Positions 1 to 6,578 of a DNA stretch of 12,634 bases are shown here, piece after piece. The stretch is from Lachnospiraceae bacterium UBA7225 (GTDB taxonomy: Bacteria > Bacillota > Clostridia > Lachnospirales > Lachnospiraceae). Every line of letters begins with the position of its first letter. Position 1 is the stretch's first letter. The position numbers and the translations under genes are program-made. The notes beneath the pieces are model-generated. The model made no database searches. It had not been told where the DNA came from and saw only the letters and a program-made list of their open reading frames with translations. The stretch is taken from assembly GCA_002473385.1 (NCBI GenBank), contig DKTR01000063.1, positions 36,514 to 49,147 on the forward strand. Reading direction: 5' to 3'.

Positions 1-1
1 C

Positions 2-1162
2 GATACCGGCGGAATCGAGCCGGACAGCAGCGATATTATTCTCTCGCAGATGCGTGAGCAGGCACAGATTGCCATTGATACGGCGGATGTAATCCTTTTT
101 ATGGTAGATGTGAAGCAGGGACTGGTGGATTCAGATGCTAAAGTGGCGGATATGCTGCGCCGCAGCCATAAGCCGGTGGTGCTTGTTGTAAATAAGGCGG
201 ACAACTATGAAAAATCCCTGCCGGATGTATATGAATTTTATAACCTCGGCATCGGAGATCCGCAGCCTATTTCCGCGGCCGGAAAACAGGGACTCGGCGA
301 TATGCTGGATGTCGTAGTCGGGTATTTCCCGGATGAAGAGCAGGAGGAGGCGGAGGATGACCGCCCGCGCATTGCGGTGGTCGGGAAACCGAATGTCGGC
401 AAATCCTCGATAATCAATAAACTGCTCGGAGAAAACCGGGTGATTGTATCCGACATCGCCGGGACGACCAGGGATGCCATCGACACAGCAATTACCTGGA
501 ACGGCAAAGAGTATGTGTTTATTGACACGGCGGGTCTGCGCCGGAAAAACAAGATCAAAGAGGAGCTGGAGCGCTACAGCATTATCCGCACGGTGACAGC
601 AGTGGATCGTGCCGATGTGGTAGTGGTAGTCATTGACGCCACAGAGGGCGTGACAGAGCAGGATGCCAAGATTGCCGGAATCGCACATGACCGCGGCAAG
701 GGAATCCTGGTTGCGGTAAACAAGTGGGATGCCATTGAAAAGGACGACAGGACGGTTTATAAATATACGCAGAAAATCCGCGAGACGCTCTCCTTTATGC
801 CTTACGCGGAAATTATGTTCGTGTCAGCGGAGACTGGACAGCGGCTTCCAAAGCTGTTTGAAATGATAGACATGATTATCCAGAATCAGTCGATGCGGAT
901 TGCGACCGGCGTTCTCAACGAGATCCTTTCAGAGGCGGTGGCGCTGCAGCAGCCGCCATCGGACAAAGGAAAACGCTTAAAGCTGTATTACATTACACAG
1001 GTTTCCGTGAAGCCGCCTACCTTTGTTATTTTTGTGAATGACCGCGAGCTGATGCATTTTTCCTATACGCGCTATCTGGAAAATAAAATCCGCGATACCT
1101 TTGGATTCCGCGGAACCTCGCTGAAATTTATTATCCGGGAACGAAAGGACAGAGAAAAATAA
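2..1162 (+). CDS. der: Ribosome-assembly GTPase Der (EngA), 5'-truncated by window edge
   Basis: Der is an essential GTPase with two tandem G domains and a C-terminal KH-like domain that assists 50S ribosomal subunit maturation in the cytoplasm. The frame is open from base 2, where it begins with DTGG, the G3 motif of the first G domain, so about the first 55 residues, including P-loop 1, lie outside the window. What follows is NKAD (G4, bases 191-202), an acidic linker, then the second domain with P-loop GKPNVGKSS, TTRD (G2), DTAGL (G3) and NKWD (G4), and a basic C-terminus ending ERKDREK. The visible part is 386 residues of a family that is usually about 440. ATG at 50 is an internal Met and not the true start. 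The stop overlaps the start of plsY (TAATG), which points to translational coupling. Identification is very secure. Confidence 0.97.
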   Translation, partial: DTGGIEPDSSDIILSQMREQAQIAIDTADVILFMVDVKQGLVDSDAKVADMLRRSHKPVVLVVNKADNYEKSLPDVYEFYNLGIGDPQPISAAGKQGLGDMLDVVVGYFPDEEQEEAEDDRPRIAVVGKPNVGKSSIINKLLGENRVIVSDIAGTTRDAIDTAITWNGKEYVFIDTAGLRRKNKIKEELERYSIIRTVTAVDRADVVVVVIDATEGVTEQDAKIAGIAHDRGKGILVAVNKWDAIEKDDRTVYKYTQKIRETLSFMPYAEIMFVSAETGQRLPKLFEMIDMIIQNQSMRIATGVLNEILSEAVALQQPPSDKGKRLKLYYITQVSVKPPTFVIFVNDRELMHFSYTRYLENKIRDTFGFRGTSLKFIIRERKDREK

Positions 1163-1821
1163 TGTTAACACGTATCATATGCGTAGCAGCCGGCTACGTC
1201 TTCGGATTATTTCAGACAAGCTATATTATAGGCAGGATGCATGGGATCGATATCCGCGACTACGGGAGCGGGAATGCCGGCACTACTAATATGCTGCGGA
1301 CGATGGGCACGAAGGCAGGATTACTGACGTTTTTGGGCGACTGTCTGAAATGTGTGCTGGCGGTCGTGCTTGTCCGTTTCTGCTTTGGGAAGGGACATGC
1401 AGATATTCTGCCGCTTCTTGAGCTGTATGCGGCTGCCGGGGTAATTCTCGGGCATAATTTCCCCTTTTATCTGAATTTCCGCGGCGGAAAGGGTATAGCA
1501 GCGACAGCAGGGCTGGTGCTCTCCTTGCATCCGGTGATTACCGTCTGCGGAATCATTACGTTTTTTACAATCTTTTTTCTGACGCATTATGTATCGCTTG
1601 GTTCGCTTCTGGTTTATGTGGGACTGGTGGTCGAGATTATTGTGCTCGGACAGAGCGGGGCATTTGGCATGGAGCCGCCGCAGCTGACGGAAATGTATAT
1701 CATTACCTTTTTACTGGCGGCAATGGCGTTCTGGAAGCACCGGGAAAACATAAAGCGCCTGCTGGCGGGAACAGAGCGAAAGACATATCTATTTAGCAAA
1801 AATAAAATTAAAAAAGAGTGA
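1162..1821 (+). CDS. plsY: Acyl-phosphate:glycerol-3-phosphate acyltransferase PlsY
   Basis: PlsY is an integral membrane enzyme that moves an acyl group from acyl-phosphate to the sn-1 position of glycerol-3-phosphate, giving lysophosphatidic acid, the first step of phospholipid synthesis. At 219 residues it has normal length. The three family motifs are visible: GSGNAGTTN (about 35-43), GHNFPFY followed by FRGGKG (97-111), and WKHRENIKRLLAG near 191-203. Hydrophobic stretches at about 5-23, 54-73, 86-105, 113-140, 145-163 and 176-190 fit a multi-spanning protein. The ATG overlaps the der stop by one base, so translation is probably coupled, and gpsA, which makes its substrate, follows 15 bases later. 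One oddity is GDCLKC at 59-64, where the family normally has Gly after the Lys. The basic tail (FSKNKIKKE) is presumably cytoplasmic. Confidence 0.96.
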   Translation: MLTRIICVAAGYVFGLFQTSYIIGRMHGIDIRDYGSGNAGTTNMLRTMGTKAGLLTFLGDCLKCVLAVVLVRFCFGKGHADILPLLELYAAAGVILGHNFPFYLNFRGGKGIAATAGLVLSLHPVITVCGIITFFTIFFLTHYVSLGSLLVYVGLVVEIIVLGQSGAFGMEPPQLTEMYIITFLLAAMAFWKHRENIKRLLAGTERKTYLFSKNKIKKE

Positions 1822-1836
1822 CAGGAGGGATCTCAT

Positions 1837-2844
1837 ATGGCAAAGATTGGTATTATCGGCGCAGGAAGCTGGGGCATCGCGCTTTCGGTGCTGCTTCATA
1901 ACAACGGGCATGAGGTAAGTGTCTGGTCAATTATCCGGGAAGAAATTGCGATGCTTCGCGAGAAGCGGGAGCATGAATCAAAGCTGCCGGGCATACATCT
2001 TCCGGAGGATATTCTGTTCACGGACGAACTGCAGGAGATTGCGGCAGACAAAGACGTGCTGATCATGGCGGTGCCGTCCCCCTATACCCGCAGTACCAGC
2101 AAAATGCTCAAGGGTCTGGTGAAAGAGGGGCAGATCATCGTGAACGTGGCAAAGGGGATTGAGGAAGCGACGCTGGATACTCTGACGGATATTATTGAAG
2201 AGGAGCTTCCGGGCGTAAATGCTGCAGTGCTTTCGGGACCAAGCCATGCCGAGGAGGTAGGGCGCTGTATTCCGACTACCTGCGTGGTGGGGGCGCACGA
2301 TCCGCAGACAGCACAATACCTGCAGAGTATTTTTATCAGCCCGGTTTTCCGTGTTTATACAAGCCCCGATATGCTGGGTATTGAGCTTGGAGGCGCACTG
2401 AAAAATGTTATTGCACTGGCGGCAGGCACAGCGGACGGTCTCGGCTATGGAGATAACACGAAGGCAGCGCTGATCACCAGAGGCATTGCGGAAATCGCAC
2501 GTCTGGGAACTGCCATGGGCGGCAGGCCGGAGACCTTCTATGGTCTGACCGGTATTGGTGATCTCATTGTTACCTGCGCGAGCGTACACAGCCGGAACCG
2601 CAAGGCCGGTTATCTGATTGGGCAGGGACGTACTATGGAAGAGGCAATGGCAGAGGTAAAAATGATTGTGGAGGGAGTTTATTCGGCAAAGGCCGCGCTG
2701 GCGCTCTCGAAAAAATACCAGATTGAAATGCCGATCGTTGAGCAGGTAAATAAAGTTTTGTTTGAGGGTAAGCGCGCGGATGTGGCGGTAAATGAGCTGA
2801 TGATGCGCGGACCAAAGAGCGAGAATGGCGGACTGTCCTGGTAA
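1837..2844 (+). CDS. gpsA: NAD(P)H-dependent glycerol-3-phosphate dehydrogenase GpsA
   Basis: GpsA reduces dihydroxyacetone phosphate to sn-glycerol-3-phosphate in the cytosol, feeding PlsY. It has 335 residues, the normal length. The N-terminal Rossmann fold carries GAGSWG at 8-13. The NVAKGIE segment (103-109) and SGPSHAEE (133-140) are family signatures. K189 in GGALKN is the expected catalytic lysine, followed by GYGDNTKAALITRG (203-216) and GLTGIGDLIVTC (236-247). The ATG at 1837 is preceded by AGGAGG at 1823-1828 with 8-base spacing, so the start is clear. The gene lies 15 bases after plsY and is presumably co-transcribed with der-plsY from a promoter outside the window. I see no convincing terminator between its stop and the importer promoter at 2854, so some read-through into the next genes is possible. 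Confidence 0.97.
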   Translation: MAKIGIIGAGSWGIALSVLLHNNGHEVSVWSIIREEIAMLREKREHESKLPGIHLPEDILFTDELQEIAADKDVLIMAVPSPYTRSTSKMLKGLVKEGQIIVNVAKGIEEATLDTLTDIIEEELPGVNAAVLSGPSHAEEVGRCIPTTCVVGAHDPQTAQYLQSIFISPVFRVYTSPDMLGIELGGALKNVIALAAGTADGLGYGDNTKAALITRGIAEIARLGTAMGGRPETFYGLTGIGDLIVTCASVHSRNRKAGYLIGQGRTMEEAMAEVKMIVEGVYSAKAALALSKKYQIEMPIVEQVNKVLFEGKRADVAVNELMMRGPKSENGGLSW

Positions 2845-2853
2845 AAATTTTTC

Positions 2854-2882
2854 TTGACGTTTCTGCTGAATGGGTGTATATT
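2854..2882 (+). promoter_or_regulatory. Sigma-A-type promoter of the ABC importer operon
   Basis: TTGACG (2854-2859) and TATATT (2877-2882) are separated by exactly 17 bases, which matches the housekeeping consensus. Transcription would begin near 2889, leaving a leader of roughly 60 bases before the ATG at 2948. The promoter starts 10 bases after the gpsA stop, so the importer is a separate transcription unit. Confidence 0.75.
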
Positions 2883-2933
2883 CTTACTGACGTACTTTAA
2901 ACTGTTAAAGTAAAGACGTAAAATCAGCAGAAA
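2860..2933. repeat. Widely spaced 10-bp inverted repeat flanking the importer promoter's -10 region and leader
   Basis: TTTCTGCTGA (2860-2869) and TCAGCAGAAA (2924-2933) are exact reverse complements. The left arm lies in the spacer between -35 and -10; the right arm ends just before the ribosome binding site. The left arm lies before the predicted start, so the pair cannot fold in the promoter's own transcript, only in read-through RNA from gpsA. It could be two sites for one DNA-binding protein. It may also be chance, although a perfect 10-bp pair at this distance is uncommon. Confidence 0.4.
2893..2912. promoter_or_regulatory. Perfect 8-bp inverted repeat just after the predicted transcription start (candidate operator)
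   Basis: TACTTTAA (2893-2900) and TTAAAGTA (2905-2912) are perfect inverted arms around ACTG. The element begins about four bases after the expected start of transcription, a common place for a repressor operator. In RNA it would be an AU-rich and rather weak hairpin, so a protein-binding site is the more likely reading. The outer part CGTACT resembles the half-site CGTACTAG of the E. coli Trp repressor operator, but the spacing differs. A tryptophan link is therefore speculative. Confidence 0.5.
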
Positions 2934-2947
2934 AAGGAGAATAAGTG

Positions 2948-3931
2948 ATGAAAAAAGTAATTTCTAAGATTCTTGCAGCCGGCATGGCAGTTTCCATGAC
3001 AGCGGCACTTAGCATTGCAGTAAGCGCAGAGGACACCACATATAACGTAGGTATCTGTCAGCTCGTACAGCATCCGGCGCTGGATGCAGCTACAGAAGGC
3101 TTCAAGGATGCCCTTACAGAAAAGCTCGGCGAGCAGGTTGTTTTCGATGAACAGAACGCTTCCGGAGATTCTGCAAACTGTGCAACCATTGTAAATCAGT
3201 TTGTATCCAACAACGCTGACCTTATTATGGCAAATGCAACGGCTTCCCTGCAGGCGGCAGCAGCGGCAACGGGAGATATTCCGATCCTCGGAACCTCCAT
3301 TACCGTATACAATGTAGCGCTGGATATTCCGGATGAAGAGTGGACAGGCTCTACAGGTCTCAATATTTCCGGTACTTCAGACCTTGCTCCGCTTGACCAG
3401 CAGGCGGCAATGTTTGCAGAACTGCTTCCGGATGCCAAGACGGTTGGTCTTTTATATTGCTCCGCAGAGCCGAATTCTGTGTATCAGGTAGATACTGTAA
3501 AGGCAGTGCTTGAGGAAGCAGGTGTTACCTGCAACGTATATACCTTTGCAGATTCCAACGATATTGCATCCATCACGACTACAGCGGCGGCTGAGTGCGA
3601 TGCGCTCTATGTTCCGACAGACAATACGGCGGCATCCAATGCCGAGATCATCAATAATATCTGTGAGCCGGCAGGCGTTCCGGTTATTGCAGGTGAGGAA
3701 GGTATCTGCCAGGGCTGCGGAATTGCAACACTTTCTATCAGCTACTATGATATCGGTTATAAAACCGGCGAGATGGCGTATGAAGTCCTGGTAAACGGTG
3801 CAGACGTAAGCACCATGCCGATCGAGTTCGCTCCGCAGTTCGTAAAGAAATATGTTCCGGAGAGATGTGAAACACTTGGTGTCACAATTCCGGATGGATA
3901 TGAAGCAATCGTATCAGAAGAGGCTGAATAA
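2948..3931 (+). CDS. ABC transporter substrate-binding protein, TrpX-like (ABC_sub_bind family)
   Basis: This is the extracellular binding component of an importer of the family that includes TrpX, a predicted tryptophan/aromatic amino acid binder. The substrate here is not certain. The 327-residue protein has a basic N-terminus (MKKVISK), a hydrophobic stretch and a likely signal peptidase I site after VSA (A27), giving a mature protein beginning EDTTYNVG. Two alpha/beta lobes follow, with family-like segments such as TSDLAPLDQQ, GLLYCSAEPNS and TDNTAASN. ATG 2948 is preferred over the in-frame GTG at 2945 because AAGGAGA (2934-2940) then sits at good spacing. There is no lipobox cysteine in the signal peptide, which is unusual for a Gram-positive binding protein, and the mature part holds nine cysteines. 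Permease and ATPase genes follow on the same strand. Confidence 0.92.
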   Translation: MKKVISKILAAGMAVSMTAALSIAVSAEDTTYNVGICQLVQHPALDAATEGFKDALTEKLGEQVVFDEQNASGDSANCATIVNQFVSNNADLIMANATASLQAAAAATGDIPILGTSITVYNVALDIPDEEWTGSTGLNISGTSDLAPLDQQAAMFAELLPDAKTVGLLYCSAEPNSVYQVDTVKAVLEEAGVTCNVYTFADSNDIASITTTAAAECDALYVPTDNTAASNAEIINNICEPAGVPVIAGEEGICQGCGIATLSISYYDIGYKTGEMAYEVLVNGADVSTMPIEFAPQFVKKYVPERCETLGVTIPDGYEAIVSEEAE

Positions 3932-3974
3932 GCAGAAACAAAAACATAAAGTAAAGCAGTAAGAAATATTACAG

Positions 3975-4017
3975 CGGACTGTCGCGGGGAGTTTTTTCCA
4001 TGCCACGCGGCAGCCCG
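3975..4017 (+). other. Intercistronic stem-loop between binding-protein and permease genes
   Basis: CTGTCGCG (3979-3986) pairs with CGCGGCAG (4006-4013) with one G-U pair. After one A/C mismatch the stem continues with CGG (3975-3977) to CCG (4015-4017). The loop is about 19 bases and includes a run of six T. The stem is GC-rich and sits in the 111-base gap after the binding-protein gene. A TTTT run (4021-4024) follows three bases later, so partial termination is possible. Such hairpins often protect the upstream message from 3' decay so that binding protein is made in excess over permease. That role is inference. Confidence 0.5.
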
Positions 4018-4029
4018 TCGTTTTGCGGT

Positions 4030-4034
4030 GGAGG
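4030..4034 (+). promoter_or_regulatory. Ribosome binding site that decides the permease start
   Basis: GGAGG lies 8 bases before GTG 4043. An in-frame GTG at 4028 overlaps this site and has no site of its own, so 4043 is chosen. Confidence 0.7.
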
Positions 4035-4042
4035 AAAGAGCT

Positions 4043-4972
4043 GTGAACATTGGAAATCTTTTTAATGCACTTCCCGGTGCCTGTGCACAGGGACTGATCT
4101 GGGGTATCATGGCGATCGGCGTGTATATTACCTATAAAATTCTTGATCTGGCGGATCTGACGGTAGACGGTACCATGTGTACCGGCGGTGCAGTCTGTGT
4201 TATGATGCTGCTGAACGGTCATTCCGTACCGGTGGCACTTGCCTGTGCATTCGGTGCCGGAATGCTTGCAGGTCTTGTGACAGGCATTTTTCATACGGCG
4301 ATGGGGATTCCGGCGATTCTTTCGGGGATTCTGACACAGCTCGGTCTGTATTCCATCAATCTGCATATTATGGGAAATAAAGCAAACCAGGCGATCAGTG
4401 TGGATAAATATCCGCTGATTGTGTCTTTGCGTAATATCAAAGGCGTTCCGTTTTACAAGAATACGATTTTTATTGTGATTATTTTTATTGTAATCATTGT
4501 GGGGCTGCTATACTGGTTTTTCGGGACAGAGATCGGATGTTCTATCCGTGCTACCGGTTCAAATCCGAATATGTCCCGTGCGCAGGGGATCAATACTGAT
4601 ATGAGCAAGATTATCGGTCTGATGCTCTCTAACGGTATTGTAGCGCTTTCCAGCGGTCTGTACGCACAGTATCAGGGCTTTGCTGATGTCAACATGGGAC
4701 GGGGCGCTATTGTAATTGGTCTTGCTGCCGTGATTATCGGACAGGTACTATTTGGCAAATTTGTGCACAATTTTGCCGGAAAGCTGATTGCGGTGGCACT
4801 TGGTGCGATTGTCTATTATCTGGTACTGCAGGTTGTGCTCTGGCTCGGACTGAACTCCAACGACTTAAAGCTGCTTTCTGCACTTGTCGTGGCAGTATTC
4901 CTTGCGATACCGTATGTGAAAACAAAGTATTTTTCCAGGGTTTCCAAAAAAGGAGGTGCTGACCGTGCTTAA
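4043..4972 (+). CDS. ABC transporter permease, TrpY-like (branched-chain-type permease family)
   Basis: This is the membrane channel of the importer encoded with the genes on either side. From the GTG start it has 309 residues. Hydrophobic segments lie at about 14-33, 46-58, 63-83, 90-108, 140-160, 188-208, 221-240, 247-268 and 276-291. The cytoplasmic loop GTEIGCSIRATGSNPNMSRA (161-180) matches the conserved loop of this permease superfamily that contacts the ATPase. ILDLADLTVDGT at 33-44 is typical of the TrpY-type subgroup. The end is basic (VSKKGGADRA), as expected for a cytoplasmic tail. Its last 8 bases overlap the ATPase gene, so the two are translationally coupled. The substrate cannot be read from the permease. 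Family assignment is firm; the Trp label is by family resemblance only. Confidence 0.93.
   Translation: MNIGNLFNALPGACAQGLIWGIMAIGVYITYKILDLADLTVDGTMCTGGAVCVMMLLNGHSVPVALACAFGAGMLAGLVTGIFHTAMGIPAILSGILTQLGLYSINLHIMGNKANQAISVDKYPLIVSLRNIKGVPFYKNTIFIVIIFIVIIVGLLYWFFGTEIGCSIRATGSNPNMSRAQGINTDMSKIIGLMLSNGIVALSSGLYAQYQGFADVNMGRGAIVIGLAAVIIGQVLFGKFVHNFAGKLIAVALGAIVYYLVLQVVLWLGLNSNDLKLLSALVVAVFLAIPYVKTKYFSRVSKKGGADRA
4951..4956 (+). promoter_or_regulatory. Ribosome binding site that decides the ATPase start
   Basis: AGGAGG inside the end of the permease gene lies 8 bases before GTG 4965. The alternative in-frame GTG at 4956 overlaps the site itself and is rejected. Confidence 0.75.
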
Positions 4973-5759
4973 ACTGATTGGGATTAAAAAGACCTTCAAT
5001 CCGGGGACAGTCAACGAAAAGCAGGCGCTCTGCGGCGTCGACCTTGTGCTGAAGGAAGGGGATTTTGTGACGGTAATCGGCGGAAACGGCGCCGGAAAGT
5101 CAACCACCCTTAATGCCATTGCCGGGGTGTGGCCGGTGGATGAAGGAGAAATTATTATTGACGGTGTAAATGTGACGCGCCTTCCGGAATACAGGCGTGC
5201 AAAATATCTTGGGCGTGTTTTCCAGGACCCGATGACAGGAACGGCAGCCAGTATGCAGATTGAGGAAAATCTGGCGCTTGCTTCCCGGCGCGGGCTGCGG
5301 CGCACCCTGAAGAGCGGCATTAATGCGGCGGAACGTGAACGTTACAGGGACAGACTGAAAATTTTAGATCTCGGTCTGGAGGACCGGCTCACCGCAAAGG
5401 TGGGGCTTCTTTCAGGCGGACAGCGTCAGGCGCTGACCCTGCTGATGGCGACTTTAAAAAAGCCGAAGCTTCTGCTGCTGGATGAGCATACAGCAGCGCT
5501 TGATCCGAAAACAGCAGCAAAGGTGCTGGAGGCAACAGACAAGATCATCGCCGGCGACAATCTGACTGCTATCATGATTACACATAACATGAAGGATGCT
5601 ATTGCACACGGCAATCGTCTGATTATGATGCATGAGGGCAGGATTATCTACGACGTATCCGGTGAAGAGAAGAAAAATCTGAAGGTTTCTGATCTTCTTC
5701 AGAAATTTGAACAGGCAAGCGGCGGTGAATTTGCAAATGACCGCATGATGCTGGCATAA
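4965..5759 (+). CDS. ABC transporter ATP-binding protein, TrpZ-like
   Basis: This is the cytoplasmic ATPase that drives the importer. It has 264 residues from GTG 4965. All nucleotide-binding motifs are present: Walker A GGNGAGKST (39-47), Q-loop Q87 in VFQDP, signature LSGGQ (149-153), Walker B LLLLDE ending at E174 with D-loop AALD (177-180), and switch H207 in ITHNM. The start overlaps the permease stop by 8 bases. The gene is last in the importer operon; its stop is followed within a few bases by an intrinsic terminator. The binding protein-permease-ATPase order and the permease subtype fit the TrpXYZ group better than the larger LivFGHMK systems, which carry two permeases and two ATPases. 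Confidence 0.95.
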   Translation: MLKLIGIKKTFNPGTVNEKQALCGVDLVLKEGDFVTVIGGNGAGKSTTLNAIAGVWPVDEGEIIIDGVNVTRLPEYRRAKYLGRVFQDPMTGTAASMQIEENLALASRRGLRRTLKSGINAAERERYRDRLKILDLGLEDRLTAKVGLLSGGQRQALTLLMATLKKPKLLLLDEHTAALDPKTAAKVLEATDKIIAGDNLTAIMITHNMKDAIAHGNRLIMMHEGRIIYDVSGEEKKNLKVSDLLQKFEQASGGEFANDRMMLA

Positions 5760-5763
5760 ATAG

Positions 5764-5813
5764 AAGAGAGACGTGATTACTGTTTGGTGATTTCGTCTCT
5801 TTTGTTCTTTTTA
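5764..5813 (+). terminator. Intrinsic terminator of the ABC importer operon
   Basis: AGAGACG (5767-5773) pairs with CGTCTCT (5794-5800), and AA at 5764-5765 extends the stem against the first T residues. After a small internal loop ATTAC (5776-5780) pairs with GTGAT (5787-5791). TTTTGTTCTTTTT follows immediately. It lies just after the ATPase stop and separates the importer from the CODH/ACS locus. Confidence 0.8.
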
Positions 5814-5829
5814 AAGTACAATTTCTTTG

Positions 5830-5858
5830 TTGAGATTTCACTTTTTATGTGCTATACT
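5830..5858 (+). promoter_or_regulatory. Promoter with extended -10 for the His-rich/CODH operon
   Basis: TTGAGA (5830-5835) and TATACT (5853-5858) are 17 bases apart. TG at 5850-5851, one base before the -10 box, gives an extended -10. Transcription should begin near 5865, leaving a leader of about 67 bases before GTG 5932. This is the only clear promoter upstream of the cooT-cooC-cooS genes. Confidence 0.75.
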
Positions 5859-5875
5859 ATCCCGTAGTGGGGGAT
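5859..5875. promoter_or_regulatory. Short inverted repeat at the predicted transcription start of the CODH operon
   Basis: ATCCC (5859-5863) and GGGAT (5871-5875) are inverted arms spanning the expected +1. This could be an operator, or nothing; the arms are only five bases long. The rest of the leader holds CAATA/TATTG (5903-5915) just before the ribosome binding site, an AT-only weak hairpin. I recognise no known riboswitch. Confidence 0.3.
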
Positions 5876-5931
5876 GTGGAGATACCTCTGTCAAAAATTT
5901 AACAATACTATATTGAAAGGAGGCGTAAAAA

Positions 5932-6381
5932 GTGCATATTGTAAAGGACGAAAACGGTAATATTTGTGCGCATACACATACGCACGAACATGCTCATACA
6001 CATACGTATGAACATACTCATCCACACGAACATGAGCATGGCGCTGAAGAAAATCACGAACACAGCCATGATGAGCAGTGTAAGCATCATGAAGAAGACT
6101 GTCATGCACAGAGCGGCGGACACTGTCACAGCCATGAGGGCGGGGAACATTGTCACGGCTGCCAGGGCGGTGGAGCGGCGCCTGCGGACAAGAACGTGGC
6201 GCTTCTGCAGTATATGCTGGATCACAATGCGCATCATGCGGCAGAGCTTGATCAGATGGCAGACAAGCTGATGTCAGATGGTCATGAAAAAGCTGCCGAA
6301 CAGATCCGCAAGGCGGTAGATGAGTTCCAGAAGGGTAATCTCTACCTTGGTCTCGCGTTATCTCTGGTGAAGGAAGCATAA
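5932..6381 (+). CDS. Histidine/cysteine-rich protein, probable nickel (or other metal) store or chaperone
   Basis: The 149-residue protein starts at GTG, 8 bases after a full AAAGGAGG site (5916-5923). Residues 1-77 hold 23 histidines, many in alternating H-x-H-x runs (14-36), then Cys/His groups with C50, C57, C65, C74 and C77. Including C12 there are six cysteines, and 27 histidines in the whole protein. A Gly-rich linker (79-85) leads to a polar helical C-terminal domain (88-149), perhaps a helical hairpin, which carries H98, H101, H102 and H118. There is no signal peptide or membrane segment, so it is cytoplasmic. The next genes are cooT, cooC and cooS, so nickel is the likeliest metal, by analogy with the His-rich CooJ of Rhodospirillum rubrum. 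The architecture differs from CooJ, whose His tract is C-terminal, so I do not assign that name. Zinc or cobalt binding is also possible. Confidence 0.88.
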   Translation: MHIVKDENGNICAHTHTHEHAHTHTYEHTHPHEHEHGAEENHEHSHDEQCKHHEEDCHAQSGGHCHSHEGGEHCHGCQGGGAAPADKNVALLQYMLDHNAHHAAELDQMADKLMSDGHEKAAEQIRKAVDEFQKGNLYLGLALSLVKEA

Positions 6382-6395
6382 CGGAGGTGAACAAT

Positions 6396-6578
6396 ATGTG
6401 CCTTTCCACGGTTGTAAAAAAGAATCATCCTGACTGTATTCTTTTGGAATATGTCAGCAAAATTGAAGTAAATGGAAATCTTATCACACTGACGGATGTG
6501 ATGGGCGAGCAGAAAACGGTAGAGGGAACCATTGCCATGGCGGATCTCACCGGCGGCAGGGTGGAAATCAGCTGCTGA
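6396..6578 (+). CDS. cooT: CooT family nickel-binding protein
   Basis: This small cytoplasmic protein of 60 residues begins Met-Cys-Leu, and the second-position cysteine is the hallmark of CooT, a homodimer that binds nickel through Cys2 in Rhodospirillum rubrum. The remainder looks like a short beta-barrel protein, with strands around KIEVNGNLITLTDVMG and an end of GGRVEISC. Other cysteines are C14 and the C-terminal C60. ATG 6396 has GGAGG (6383-6387) at 8-base spacing; the GTG at 6387 overlaps that site and is rejected. The gene sits 14 bases after the His-rich gene and upstream of cooC, matching the functional grouping of cooC, cooT and cooJ in known CO dehydrogenase loci. Length, N-terminus and context agree. 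Confidence 0.88.
   Translation: MCLSTVVKKNHPDCILLEYVSKIEVNGNLITLTDVMGEQKTVEGTIAMADLTGGRVEISC

Noticed and set aside
1..49. Truncated der as a pseudogene or a new short GTPase starting at 50
   Set aside because: The frame is open to base 2 and encodes the expected DTGG motif, so it is cut by the window edge and not broken.
2860..2933. Inverted repeat as a gpsA terminator
   Set aside because: The right arm is followed by AAAAAGGAG and not by a T run, and the loop is more than 50 bases and contains a promoter.
5811..5818. TTAAAGTA upstream of the CODH promoter, identical to one arm of the importer palindrome at 2905-2912
   Set aside because: The opposite arm is missing and the site lies in the T-rich tail of the terminator, so a shared operator is not supported.
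5908..6237. Minus-strand open frame with hydrophobic Met/Val/Phe-rich translation opposite the His-rich gene
   Set aside because: It looks membrane-like only because the complement of His and Glu codons reads as Val, Met and Phe. It is a composition artefact.
5966..6271. Open frame of 101 codons in another + frame over the His-rich gene
   Set aside because: The alternating CAY-NNN repeat keeps this frame open by composition (it reads as repeated I-H-I/R-M). It lacks a ribosome binding site, while the His-rich frame has an excellent one.
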